Assembly (NCBI RefSeq): GCF_002099425.1 | Contig: NW_018343972.1 | Location: 7,455,501-7,519,500, forward strand | Source of the DNA: Phascolarctos cinereus | Taxonomy: Eukaryota; Chordata; Mammalia; Diprotodontia; Phascolarctidae | Length of the DNA stretch: 64,000 nt | Reading direction: 5' to 3' | In this document: positions 12,754 to 23,733 of the stretch, piece by piece | Numbering within the stretch: position 1 is the first letter of the stretch | Layout: each line of letters begins with the position of its first letter | Notes under the pieces: generated by a model | The model's input: only the letters and a program-made list of their open reading frames with translations | Told to the model about the DNA's origin: nothing | Databases searched by the model: none | Translations under genes and position numbers: made by a program

Positions 12754-13458
12754 AGCAATTTGGAAGTATGGCCAAAGGGCTATAAAACCATGAATTCCTT
12801 TTGACCTAGCAACCGCTACTAGGTCTGTATCCCAAAAAAGATAAAAAACAAAAAGGAAAAGGACCTATATGTACAAAAATATTTTTAGCAGCTCTTTTCT
12901 GGGAGTAAAGAATTGGAAATTGAGGAGATGCCCATCAATTGGGGAATGGCTGTACAAGTTGTAGTATATGATTATGGTGGAATACTATTGTACTATAAGA
13001 AATGATGAGCAGGATGCTCTCAGAAAAACCTGGAAAGACTTTCATGGCCTGGTGCAAAGTGAAATGTACTGTGTACAAAGTAGCAGCAATGTTGTAAGAT
13101 GATCATCCGTGAATGACTTAGCTATTCTCAGCAATATAATTATCCAAGACAGCTCTGAGGGACTTATAATGAAAAATGCTATCCTTCCCCAGAGAAAGAA
13201 ACATTGTTGTCTGAATACAGATTGAAACATACTTTTTAAACTTTATTTTCCTTGAGTTTTTTTTTATCTGTTTTCTTTCACAAAATGACTAACGTGAATA
13301 TGTTTTGTATGACTACACACGTACAACCTATATGGAATTGCTTGACTTCTCCATGGAGGGGGAGGAAGGGAGAGAATTTGGAACTCAAAGTTTTAAAAAC
13401 ACAAATGCTAAAAATTGTTTTTACATATAACTGGGGATAATAAAATAATAAAAGCTTA
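12754..13458 (+). mobile_element. 5'-truncated L1 (3' end only) with 16-bp target-site duplications
   Basis: The sequence follows the marsupial L1 3' region: tttggaagtatggccaaagg, actaggtctgtatcccaaaa, atgcccatcaattggggaat, and an A-rich end ataaaataataaaag. Flanks aaaatgtacatctctg (12738-12753) and aaaatgtacatttctg (13459-13474) match at 15 of 16 positions. It is a classic 5'-truncated insertion. Confidence 0.85.
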
Positions 13459-13474
13459 AAAATGTACATTTCTG

Positions 13475-14573
13475 CATCTTGTGTTTATCATAGTTGTCTG
13501 GAAATGTTCGGACATTTCATTGATCAGACTTGTTAAGTCTTTCAAAGTTGTTCTTCTTTACGTCATTCTCCTACGTTTTTCTTCAGTTCACATCAGGATT
13601 CTCTGAAATATCTCATTTTTTTATGGTACAATAATATTCCATTACATTCACACACCACAATTAAAGACAGACATTTCTATCTTTATTTCTTCACATGAGA
13701 GGCAAAGAAGAGGTAGGGTGGCATTATTAGTAGAAAGACAGCTGGCTGTAGAGATAAGAAGACCTGGGTTCAAATTCTACCTCCCACACATACTGTGAGA
13801 TATGGGCAAATGGCTTAACCCTTCTCAGCGTTCTAGGTAATTCTTGGAAGGTGGTAACCGTCTTGGTAAAACTCTTAATATCCAAGAGTTCTCTGTAGCA
13901 ATGAAATCACAGGCTCAGTCCCTATCCCTACATATTCAACACCTTGTTCTTCCCATATGATATTAGAAGTTAACAGTCTATTTTATTTTATTTCATTTTT
14001 TTTGGCAGAAAATGTGTTCATAGATTATCTGTTCCCTAGCCTTTTGAGTTGGAGACTTCTTTTAAAGTAGTATGGGAGAGCAGATGGTTCTCTGAATTGC
14101 TAATTGCCTGCTACTCCCATACAAAAAGTATCTTTTCTTCTGAATTCTTAAAGAGTGTCTGTTTTAGGTTATGGAAATTAAAAAAAAAAGGTTATTGGGT
14201 AGTGATGTTCTTTCTTCCATACAGGAATGCATCTTTGGGAAATGTCATGAAGCATATTAAACTCGGGAATTACAAGAACCCAGTTTCTAGTAAAATATTT
14301 TTAAAAGTGTCAGACTCCTCTTTGCCTCCATTGAATAATGGAAAGCTGTTACTTATATAACTTCCTGTAATTTACCAGGCTGAGGGTTTGGGGGCGGAGG
14401 GGAGTCTGCTGGGTGAAGACTGTCAGTTTTCCTTTTCTTACCATTGGAGACAATGCAGCTCTGCCCCCTTCTTTAGGAGCAGGATTGCCTTGTATATTTT
14501 TAGCTCTATAGGCATCATCCCTTCTGGAAACTGAAATTGAACATAAATTTTCTTTAATTCATCCTTTTTTCAG
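13475..14573. other. Noncoding stretch before GREB1 exon 1
   Basis: L1 antisense remnants at about 13490-13690 and a MIR-like SINE at about 13720-13830. The last 700 bases before the acceptor seem unique. The acceptor's pyrimidine tract is at 14550-14573. No promoter hallmark found. Confidence 0.45.
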
Positions 14574-14576
14574 AAG

Positions 14577-14733
14577 ATGGGAAATTCTTATGCCGGCCAG
14601 CTGAAGACCACCCGTTTTGAAGAAGTCTTACATAATTCCATTGAGGCCTCACTGCGGTCCAACAGCTTGGTTCCCAGGCCAGTTTTTTCTCAGTTATACT
14701 TGGAAGCTGAGCAACAGCTTTCATCCCTAGAAG
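14577..14733 (+). CDS. GREB1: GREB1 coding exon 1 (residues 1-52, initiator ATG)
   Basis: The exon begins at 14574 after a strong acceptor (atccttttttcag), leaving only AAG before the ATG. Context AAGATGG has A at -3 and G at +4, a good initiation context. Residues start [20 protein letters not shown] and end EQQLSSLE, with one base carried into the next exon; the donor is gaag/gtagga. This is the conserved N-terminus of the GREB1 family; MGNSYAG and SIEASLRSN are near-identical to human as I remember it. GREB1L differs at several of these positions. MG at the N-terminus could be N-myristoylated (MGNSxA), but this is only a motif observation. The upstream 5'UTR must come from at least one other exon, not located here. 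Confidence 0.96.
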
Positions 14734-15713
14734 GTAGGAGAATATGATATATATCCTATGTGCACATGCATGTATTTTAAATTTGAATAATTAGTAAAAA
14801 AAATGGAAAGGCACTGGTGATAAATTCTCAAAACTTTTCCTTTTCTTCTTTGCATAGAACATGTCCAAAAATTGGTAAAAAACAAAACAAAACAAAACAA
14901 AACCGATTGAAATGTTAGAAAGAAAAGTGACATAAGCATTATCAGACCACTTTTCCTGGATCAGCAAAATTGGAAGGCCAGAAGATTACTATAAAGTTAA
15001 AAGAGAAAACATACACCTTTTTGACCAGTATAGTTTATGCAGGCAGAATGTGTTAATTATACTATTGTTAAGCTATATTTTAGATCTCTCTTTTGGGGGT
15101 TTTAAATATTTTCATCTGGATGTGTCAGAAATGTTAACACTTTTTCTGTCTCAAAGTGACTTTTGTTTATTTTTTCTCAGTGATTGACAGCAAAACTTGG
15201 TCAAACACCCGAGGTGATTTCTCTTTGGGATAAGTAGTGCTGAGGTCATCTAGAAATTACCTAGAAAAAACAAGAAGCCCTTAGCTACTGAAAAGCTATC
15301 CGAATTGAAATTAAATTGGTCTTAATGCCTGTGGAAAGCTTCAAAATTTACTTAATTACTGAAAGAATTAAGCTTAATTCCACGAAAAAATATTGTTTTT
15401 ATTATTCTTGTCTTTTAGCTGCGCCTAGAATTTATGATGTTGGATTTTTATGTCAAACATAATTCCTTAGACTGCCATTGGAAGAGACAGTTAGTGTTTA
15501 ATCAAGGCTTTCCTTTTGGCTTGTTTTTGATTGGTGTGGCCTAAGAATGCTCTTGGATGTACAGATTATAGAGAGAGATTTATTGCTACTAAAATATGTG
15601 GGTCCAATGGAGTAGAACCCCAAATAAATTATTTAAAAGTATAGTTTGTTAAAATGCTATTTGTTAAATATGCTGTTTGCTAAAATTTTATTTGACAATT
15701 TTAGGATATTTTA
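14734..15713. other. Start of GREB1 intron 1, no recognised element
   Basis: I see no repeat family or gene here apart from an (AAAAC)n run at 14881-14900. The AT-rich unique sequence is ordinary for an intron. Confidence 0.4.
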
Positions 15714-15725
15714 GACAATATTGTT

Positions 15726-15880
15726 TTCTTTTTTGCTTTTTTAGGCAATTGGGGTTAAGTGACTTGCCCAGGGTCACACAGCTAGGAAATGTCAAGTGTT
15801 TGGACTGAGGCAGGATTTGAACTCAGGTCCTCCTGACTTCAGGGCTGGTGCTCTATCCACTGCGCCACCTAGCTGCCCCT
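15726..15880 (-). mobile_element. Marsupial tRNA-derived SINE, short form
   Basis: The antisense copy runs from the tail (cttttttaggcaattggggt) to the head (ccacctagctgcccct). Target-site duplication gacaatattgtt (15714-15725) / gataatattgtt (15881-15892) matches at 11 of 12. Confidence 0.9.
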
Positions 15881-15892
15881 GATAATATTGTT

Positions 15893-17084
15893 ATGATAAT
15901 AAATGAAAAGCTGATGTCCATTAGTTTGGGGAGTTTACTGGGTAGCATGAAGTTGGGGTTAAGCAGTGTAACATTGAGTACTCCTCCCCTTCACAAAACA
16001 TAGATTTGGATTTATATCAACTTTGAACCTTTCTGGGCCTTGGATTTCACCTATCAGCTTTTTCTTATACCAACAAGAGAGCTTTAGTTGTGTAATAACT
16101 GAGAATATTCATAATTAAATTACTCCTGCAAATTAGAGAAAGCACAGTCCTTGAAAGGAAACTGGACTTAGAAATATTGATTTTATGCTTATGTGAATAA
16201 ATAATATTATTAATATTTACTATTGCCCTAAGAATCAGAAGACCTGTATTTAAGTCCTAGCTTGTTGTCTACATGGTAGCTAAGTGACCTTGGCCATACC
16301 TTTCTGGGCTTCTTTATCTGCAGGGTCCTACTGTGGTTATATAACCTTTCTGGGTCTTAGTAGCTCTTCACCTATAAAATGAGGAGGTTGGCTTTTGAAG
16401 TCTCTAAGATCCTATGATTCCCTGATGTCCATTCCTAATTTTTTTTTCCTAAGGTAACTTCCTGCTTTTGCATTTTATGATTTTGTTTTGCCTGGCCTTG
16501 ACAGGATCTGGATGCAATTGGTGGATCTCTCTACAATGCTTAAGACTTGGCCACAAATTAATGAGATACAGTACTGGTTAGTGTTGGCAACAAAATGTTG
16601 GGGCTGTATTCAGCTAGCCAAAAATCTTTTGGAAATCATTTGACAAGACTTCACTAATGAAGGTGTATGACCATTATTTCTTCTCATAGGGGGAATACAT
16701 TCCCAGTACTAGCCAGCTTTTGTTGGATAGACTGTATCGGAAACTTAGACGAATTCCTTGCTCAGGAGACTATTACTATTGGTGCTTCAGTACTCCAATG
16801 ATCTGTGATTTTTGTTAGTGTGGGTATTCCCTCTCCTGATGCTATCAGAACTTGTCTATAAATTGGTAGGGGGTCTTTAGAAGTTGCCATGACTAGAAAA
16901 TTTATCAGTCTGGGGCCAGGCTGTTAATAAATCTCTTTGAACTTGCCACAGTGGTCGTCATATAACAAACATTCTGTCATCAAGACCAGGCTTGCAATTT
17001 TTTCATTTTGGTAAGGCCTTCTTCATTGGTGGAACCTTTAGGAACCCAGAGCTCCTTTCACACCATGATGAGGCATTAAAGAAG
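15893..17084. other. Intron 1 stretch with MIR-like SINEs
   Basis: A MIR-like pair occurs at about 16215-16430. The rest (15900-16200, 16440-17084) holds nothing I recognise. Confidence 0.4.
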
Positions 17085-17600
17085 GATTTTATTTTTAATT
17101 TTTTTCTATTTTTTTTAAGTTTTAGTCATCCTGCACCCTCATTGCTGCCATTCCCAGTGGTTCTCCCTACCCCTCCCTTTTAACAAAGAAATGCAGGTAA
17201 ACATGTCTGACAATATATGTCTTCTTTTATACCTATATTCTACCACTTGTCCATTGAGAGGCAAGAGCTATTCTCATTATCAGTCCACTGAAGTCTTAGT
17301 TGGCTCTGCACTGATCAGAGTTCTCAAGTCTTTCAGTATTTTTTTCCCCTTTACATTACTTTGTTCCTTCTGTAAATTCTCCAGGTTCTTCTTACTTTGT
17401 TCAGTATCAATGTGTAAGAATCTTCCTAAGTTTTTCTGAATTATTATCTTTTTTCTTTTTGACTTTATAATATCCCATTAATTTACACACCACAATTTAT
17501 TTGGCCATTCCCCAATCAATAGGCACACACTTTTTCTCCTAATTCTTTGTAACTACAAAAATATCTCTATAATTTTTTGGGGTCTATATTAGATATTTGC
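17085..17600 (-). mobile_element. L1 3'-end fragment, antisense
   Basis: Antisense signatures are ttggccattccccaatcaat, acacaccacaatttattt and the poly-pyrimidine beginning. These are the complement of the motifs in the + strand L1 at 12754. Confidence 0.65.
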
Positions 17601-19035
17601 ATCTGTCTTTGACCTCCTCAAAGTATATGTAAAGGAGGACTTAAGTGAAAAAAAAAACTATTATTGTTTTTATTTATAGCATTAGTATGGTATTTTGTAG
17701 TATTTTAATTATAGTAACACATTTATATGGCATTTTCTAGTTTAAAAAGTGACAACTCTGTGATGTAGGCCATGCAAATAATAACAATTTCTATTTACGG
17801 GTGATAAAACGGAGGATCTGAGAACATAAAGCCAATTAGCTATGTAACATGAGCAGTAAGTGGGAGAGCTCAGACTCAACCCAAAACTTCTGAATCGAAG
17901 CCCAGTTCTCTTTCTACCGCGCCACACTGCATAATTATTTTCTTAGCTTTGAGAAGTAGTGAGAACAGATTGGTATCTGAGAAGTAGATTTTATTTTTAT
18001 CACAACTCACAGTGGGTGGGGGGAGAGTAGGAAGAAGAGCTTTTTAGGATCTCTGATCTGTGTTATTTTTTCAGTGTAGGAGTAGACTGATTTTCCCCCA
18101 TCACTAGGAGGGTGTCTGCATTCTTGACAATTCTAACCCCACAGGATGCCCATATCTGGTTAGAGTACTTTGGGAGTGAATGGCTTTTCAAGGTCAGCTT
18201 TTGGGGCTTACAATTTACATTCCTCTGGGTTGAATGTCAACAGTTTGCTTCCAGATGTCAGGAGATTGTTCAGTGGTTCACTTTGGTATTAAAACCAGAG
18301 GCAGGCTCTCTCTTATTTCTCATCTTCCCATTTGTTCATGGCACCGAACTGGCTCCTTTGTTTTCTCAATGTCTTCAAGGGGTGGAGAGAAAGAAACAAA
18401 AAAGAATTAGAAGAGGCAATCCTTATGTTTTGTTAAATGTCACAGTAAGCCAAAGCACTGAACTCCAAGCCACTGTTTGCCACATCATAAAACCTTGTGG
18501 AGACTGGTTTGTTTAAGCTACATCTTGTTTTGTCTGTCTCTGTGCCTCTTATCTCCCTACTCTCCCTCCTTAAAGATTATTTTTATTGCGGGGGATACTT
18601 GTATTCTAAATACCCCTTTGCCCCATTAACACTGTCTTTATTTTTTAGGATCATTTCAGTCTGGTCCTGTTACCCAGTTGAAAAAAACCCATTTTCTCCT
18701 TTTTTTGTCCTAGGCTCTTCAATTCACCTTTCAGTTCCCATTCCTTTTTTTCTTCTCAGGGAAAAAAAACCCCAAAGCAAACCTAAACTGTGCACATTTT
18801 ATTTGTTTCTAAAATGCTTCCTCAACTCACAAAATCACTCTCACAATTTTGAAGTATATATTTTGTAGGCAAAGATCAGGAAAAGTGTCATTTGGTAATG
18901 GAAATGGTTCACTATGACATGAACTGGTTCAATTTGTGTCTCTCAGAATTATATACAGCAAGTGATTAATCAGTGTTTGCCAAATTGAATTTGAATAATG
19001 GAATCAAAACAAAATGTAAGTGGAAGGACAGTGTG

Positions 19036-19091
<56 letters not shown>

Positions 19092-20339
19092 AGTTAATCA
19101 GAAGGATGCTAGATTTGCAGACAAGAGATCTGGGTTTGATCCTGCTTCTGACACACTTGAGTGAATATCAGCTAATCATTTTGCTTCTGTGGCTCAGTTT
19201 CCTCATCTGTAAAGTAAGAATGAGATCCTTGCACTACTTTTTTGAAATGTGTACCCTTCTCTTTTCATCTACAGAATAGGACACTAAGGCTCAGGAAAGG
19301 GAGGTGATTTTGCTCAAGTTCACACAGTTAATGAGTGGCATAGGATTGTCACAAGCAAGTGTTTTATACAGCTCAAGACACTGTTGTATATGTAGAGAAG
19401 AGATAGGGCGTGGACTAGGAATTATATATCTATAGTGAGCTCCTGGATGAAGGATCACTTTGTACCAGTGAGCACAGGGAAATCCTTTCTGTGCCATTTA
19501 TAGTCTCAGAGTGCTGCCTAGAACTTTGTAAAGTTAAATGTCTTCCTGCTCAGGGTCCTACAGCCGGTACGTCGGAGACTGGACTTAAGCCAGCCTTCCC
19601 AGCTCTAAGGTAGGCTCTCTATCCACCTCACCAGACTGCTTCACATAGAAATGTTATTGTTATCTACACAGAAAACAAAATTGTCCCTTCACAGTTAGCA
19701 GCAATATGCAGCTGCTAATCTCTTGGAATCCTGGGTTTGTGAGTTGAGGGGAACAAGATAAAGATAGTGTGGTTTATAACATTAATGTTTTAAAGCTCTA
19801 GCCTTGCCCCTGGAACTTCAGGAAGTAATTCTGCTCTTAGTTGGCTCCTGGTTTTTGAAAAAGAAGAAGGGAAAAAAGAAGCTGAGCCACTTACTACTCT
19901 CTTAACTGATTCAACTAAAGGTCCTGGAATGTCTTATGTGGACCTTTGACCTTTAATCTTGCTTTTTTGCTGATGGGCTTTCAAGTTCTTTCTCTGTCTT
20001 TAGGGGCTTAACTAAGGTCAATCTTTCATTTACTTGTGAGCCTGAATTCCTGTTATTTTCAGCTTCGCAGAACAATGTGTTTCCATTGGATGCTACAAGA
20101 GACTACAACTGTGTAAGGCTGTGTGTGATTTCATTCTCTGAGGATTTCTCCCCCTTATGCTGCCTTCTTTCGAATTTGTAGCCAGCTTCTCTAGGTTAGA
20201 GTCATTATCTATTGACCTCTGTGTTGTCTTTATAGTGCTAATTTAAAAAAAGGCCATGATTTTATTGAGAGGGATGGCTATTCTGACACCAATTTAATAC
20301 AAGGTAAATAGGGAGACACTGTCTGTGTATTTTTAAATA
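17601..20339. other. Intron 1 stretch: microsatellite and MIR-like fragments
   Basis: A (TG)n microsatellite lies at 19043-19088, with MIR-like antisense pieces at about 17740-17930 and 19260-19350 and a MIR 3' end at about 19180-19240. The 134-codon frame at 18112-18516 resembles no family. A DR1-like site is at 19940-19952. Confidence 0.4.
19940..19952 (-). promoter_or_regulatory. DR1-like nuclear-receptor half-site pair
   Basis: The minus strand reads AGGTCA-A-AGGTCC, one base off the DR1 consensus bound by RXR heterodimers, HNF4 and COUP-TF. It is in GREB1 intron 1 in seemingly unique sequence. A sequence match only. Confidence 0.25.
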
Positions 20340-20640
20340 CTTATATAAATAGGCATATAGAAAAGTATTAAATGCTTACTATATAGTCACTGTGCTAATT
20401 GCTGGGGATAGAAATACAAAAGAGACATAGTCTTTGCCTTCAAGGAATTTATATTCAAGTAGAAAAAGCCAACACATACACAACACAGGCTTTTTGAACT
20501 GCAAAGTCTTAGAGATGGTCAGTAATAGTGAGTGGAGCTGGAGGGCAGTTGGTTTGCATGTCCTTTTTAGGAGTGGTTGTATAGATTTGGCTAATATTTC
20601 CAAAGCTAGAAGCAGAAAGTAGGGAGGGTAGCATGGCATG
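20340..20640 (-). mobile_element. L2-type LINE fragment, antisense
   Basis: Contains tattaaatgcttactatat, cactgtgctaattgctgggg and a purine-rich continuation, the complement of an L2 3' region. Confidence 0.5.
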
Positions 20641-20699
20641 GAGATATCTCCAGAGGGGTTGGTGGGTCATCAGTTAGTTATGTGAAGCTCTCAGTAATC

Positions 20700-21260
20700 A
20701 GGATTTCATTCCCCCATTATCCCTAGCCTGGACTATTACAATAGCATTTTCTCTACTTACTTTTCCTGCCTCAAGTCTCTTCCCCTCCCTATTCTATCCT
20801 CCACATAGGTGCCAAACTGATTTTCTCAGAGCAGAGATCTGACCAGTAAACTCCTATGATCCATAAAACCCTGTGGCTCTCTATTACTTGAAGGTTCCAA
20901 GAAACTCTTTTCACATTTTATTTATTTTTCACAATCTCATCCCAACCTACTTTTTAAAGCCTTATTGTGCATTATTCTTCTTTGTGCATTCTTTGGTCCA
21001 GCCAAACTGGTCTCCGTTTCCTGAACCTGTGCCTGTGTCCTGGCTGTCTTCCATACCTGAAATGCACTATTTTCTCACTTGTTCCTTCTGTAATCCCTTG
21101 AATCCTTAAAACAATTTAAGTGTCATTCTCTACATGAAGCCCTTCTTGCCCTTCCCAGTGACATTACTGCTAAGTGCTGTCACCTCCAAAATTACAATGT
21201 AAAATGTAATTATCTGTATTATTAATAATCTGTAATTATCTGAATTATTCTAACGATTAG
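20700..21260 (+). mobile_element. L2-type LINE 3' region, sense
   Basis: Carries the series gcctggactattacaatagc, ctgcctcaagtctcttcccc, gtgccaaactgattttctca, then atgaagcccttcttgcc. The same series appears at 34070 and about 30140. The terminal tail is missing. Confidence 0.6.
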
Positions 21261-22456
21261 GAACACAGTCTTAATCATGAAGGAAGGGGCTTCCATATCA
21301 TTCTAAGAAATTGTCTGAAAGCCGCTGAGCATATTGCTTCTTATAGGCCCTCTCTTGAACCTTTATTTATTTTTTGAAGAATATAGTAGAAAGAACATTG
21401 GTGCAGAACTCAGGAGTTGTGCTGTTAATTCACTTTCTGATCATGCACAAGTCACTAACCTCTGTGCCTCAGTTTCCTCCTATTTAAGTGAGGGGATTGG
21501 ATGAAATGATCTCTAAAGCCACCTTCAGCTCTAAAAACCTCTGATTCATTTTATCAGACAATTATGAATAATCTTATTTATCTGGCAGAAAACTAGAAAA
21601 GAAAATTGGGTTGTGTGGTGTTAGAGGCAGATATAATGACAACCAAAATTATAACTGATAGCTTGGCACCACGGGGAAGACAGAAAAACTATGGAGTAGT
21701 TGTAGAATTATGTTGCCATGTAATATAGAGGAGAGTGTTCATAAGAGACAGCATATGAGATAATGGGAGAAGACTACTGAAGTTGTTGAGAAAAAACTAA
21801 ATGATTTAAATTATGGGCATTATCAAATAGTATGTTTCGTGGTTTGAAGAATCAAAACTGCGGGTTACGCAAAGGGCAGTGGAGAGACACATTGCAAACA
21901 TAAGCAGGCTGTATCAGACTACCAGAGATGAGCTGAATAAGGATCACTCAATCAAAAAGCATTTATTAATCACTTACTGTGTGCCAGAGATTGTGCTAGG
22001 TACTGAGGATACAAAAATGAAAACTGAAAACAATTCCCTACTCTTAAGGAACTTACATTTTAATAAGGAGTATAAGGGACATTGTCTAGGAAATGTCATT
22101 ATCATCATTATAACTGGCATTTTGAGATAGCTTTAAGGTTTGCCAAGTGTTTTACCTACATTATTTCAAGCTGTCTCACACAATAAGAATGAATGATAAA
22201 AGCAGATAGATAGCTCAGTGTATGGGTAGTACCTACTGAATGCTAAGATGAGCCTTCTTTACATCAGGTAGCTCTTCCATTGAGACTCTCTGAGAACCCA
22301 GACAAGGATCACATAGGATGAAAAGGCATGGAAGGGTTTTTCCCTTTGTAGTATTTAAGAGAGGACATACATTGATGTGATATTTGAAGTGTATCCAGTG
22401 GGAGCAAATAACAAGTTTCAGAAAGATTTCTGTCTAAAATAGTGTCGGTCTTTCGG
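21261..22456. other. Intron 1 stretch with MIR-like and L2 fragments
   Basis: A MIR-like SINE lies at about 21370-21545 and an L2 antisense end at about 21950-22080 (agcatttattaatcacttac). 21550-21900 is unassigned. Confidence 0.45.
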
Positions 22457-22469
22457 TATATGTATGTAC

Positions 22470-22509
<40 letters not shown>

Positions 22510-22632
22510 CATACATGTGTATGTATATACAATATAGACGTGGGTCTGTCCATGTACACATGCATATATACACATATATAAATGTGTAAGTATGTATATG
22601 TGTGGATAGTATATGCATGCATATATGTATAA
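22457..22632. repeat. (TA)n / (TG/CA)n compound microsatellite
   Basis: About 16 TA units at 22472-22502 are flanked by TATG/TACA mixtures. The Tyr/Ile/His-rich frames crossing it are repeat artefacts. Confidence 0.9.
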
Positions 22633-23188
22633 CTGTATAAAATTTTTATTCTTTTTCAAATACTTGACAGTTACAGCAAAAACAAAATTCTGTACACTCC
22701 TAGAAAAAATACCGAGTACTTTCCGTAAGTTTATCCTGTTGAGGGAAGAAAACAAACTTGAAGTCTGTCAACTACAAAGTCCGAAACTCATAGCTGGTAC
22801 TAATTTATTGTGCAGCATTTTTTGCTGTTATTTTTATTTTTAGTCTCATGACCATCTTATTTTTTTAATCTAAATTTTTTTTACATCTGTTAGATAACAT
22901 TGAGTAATTATTAAACCTTCTAAAAAGGCACTCCAACCTTAAACACAAAATCCAGAAAGCTTCATATACAAGTGTAATATTGAGGTTTATTTTTAAATCA
23001 ATAAAATAGCTAATATTTAAAAAAGTTCTGGCTCATGAAGAAATAAGCTTCATTTAGCTGTGCAACTCCCTGATGCCACACTGTATTCATTCCATGATGG
23101 TGCCAGATAAATGAGGCATGACCCATGTAAGCCTAGATGCTGAAGATAATTGGTTTTATCTTGGTGTTGTTTGGCATACATTTTTGCC
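22633..23188. other. Intron 1 stretch, nothing recognised
   Basis: AT-rich sequence in which I see no repeat family or gene. Confidence 0.35.
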
Positions 23189-23275
23189 ATAGCTTTTTTT
23201 TTTTTTTTGGCCTTTTGGTGAGGCAATCAGAGTTAAGTGACTTGCCCAGGGTCATACAGATAGTAAGTGTCAATG
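23189..23275 (-). mobile_element. Truncated marsupial SINE (tail half), antisense
   Basis: A poly-T start followed by gaggcaatcagagttaagtg and acttgcccagggtcatacag; the head half is absent. Confidence 0.75.
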
Positions 23276-23504
23276 CCATAAGCTTGTCTAATCAGGTAGA
23301 AGTAGTTACGTTATTAATGTTCCACTTTTTTAATCATTTAGTGAAATAGCCAGTGTAGATTGTCTCATATACTGGTTGTATCATGGTACATCTTGAAGTG
23401 TTTGCTCTTTAATTCATTTTTCGGTTTATATTTAAAAGTTGTGCATCTGCTCTTTAGTTAAGACCCCATTGGAGGTATAATGTTGGTCACATTTTTATGC
23501 ATGT

Positions 23505-23733
23505 TGTGGTTGCTGTTCAGTTGTTTCAGTCACATCTGATTATTCATGATCCCATCTGGGGTTTTCTTGGCAAAACTAATTGGAGTGGTTTGCCATTTCC
23601 TTCTCCAGCTCATTTTACAGATGAGGAAACTAAGGCAAACTGGGTTAAGTGACTTGTCCAGGGTCACACAGCTAGTAAGTGTCAGAGGCCAGACTTGAAT
23701 TTGTGCACTATCTACTGTGCCATCTAGCTTCCC
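23505..23733 (-). mobile_element. Marsupial SINE with RTE-like tail, antisense
   Basis: Reads gttgctgttcagttgtttca, ggtttgccatttccttctcc, ttaagtgacttgtccagggt, then the head remnant ctactgtgccatctagctt. Slightly shortened between tail and head. Confidence 0.8.

Noticed and set aside
1-14573. Search for the GREB1 promoter, 5'UTR exons or the neighbouring E2F6 gene
   Set aside because: No CpG island, TATA-led start or E2F6-like coding sequence could be recognised; I do not assign any.
18112-18516. 134-codon frame on + strand in intron 1
   Set aside because: No similarity I recognise, no splice or promoter context, ordinary intronic composition; likely chance.
22309-22755. 148-codon frame on - strand
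   Set aside because: Its core is the TA/CA microsatellite (Tyr-Ile-His repeats).
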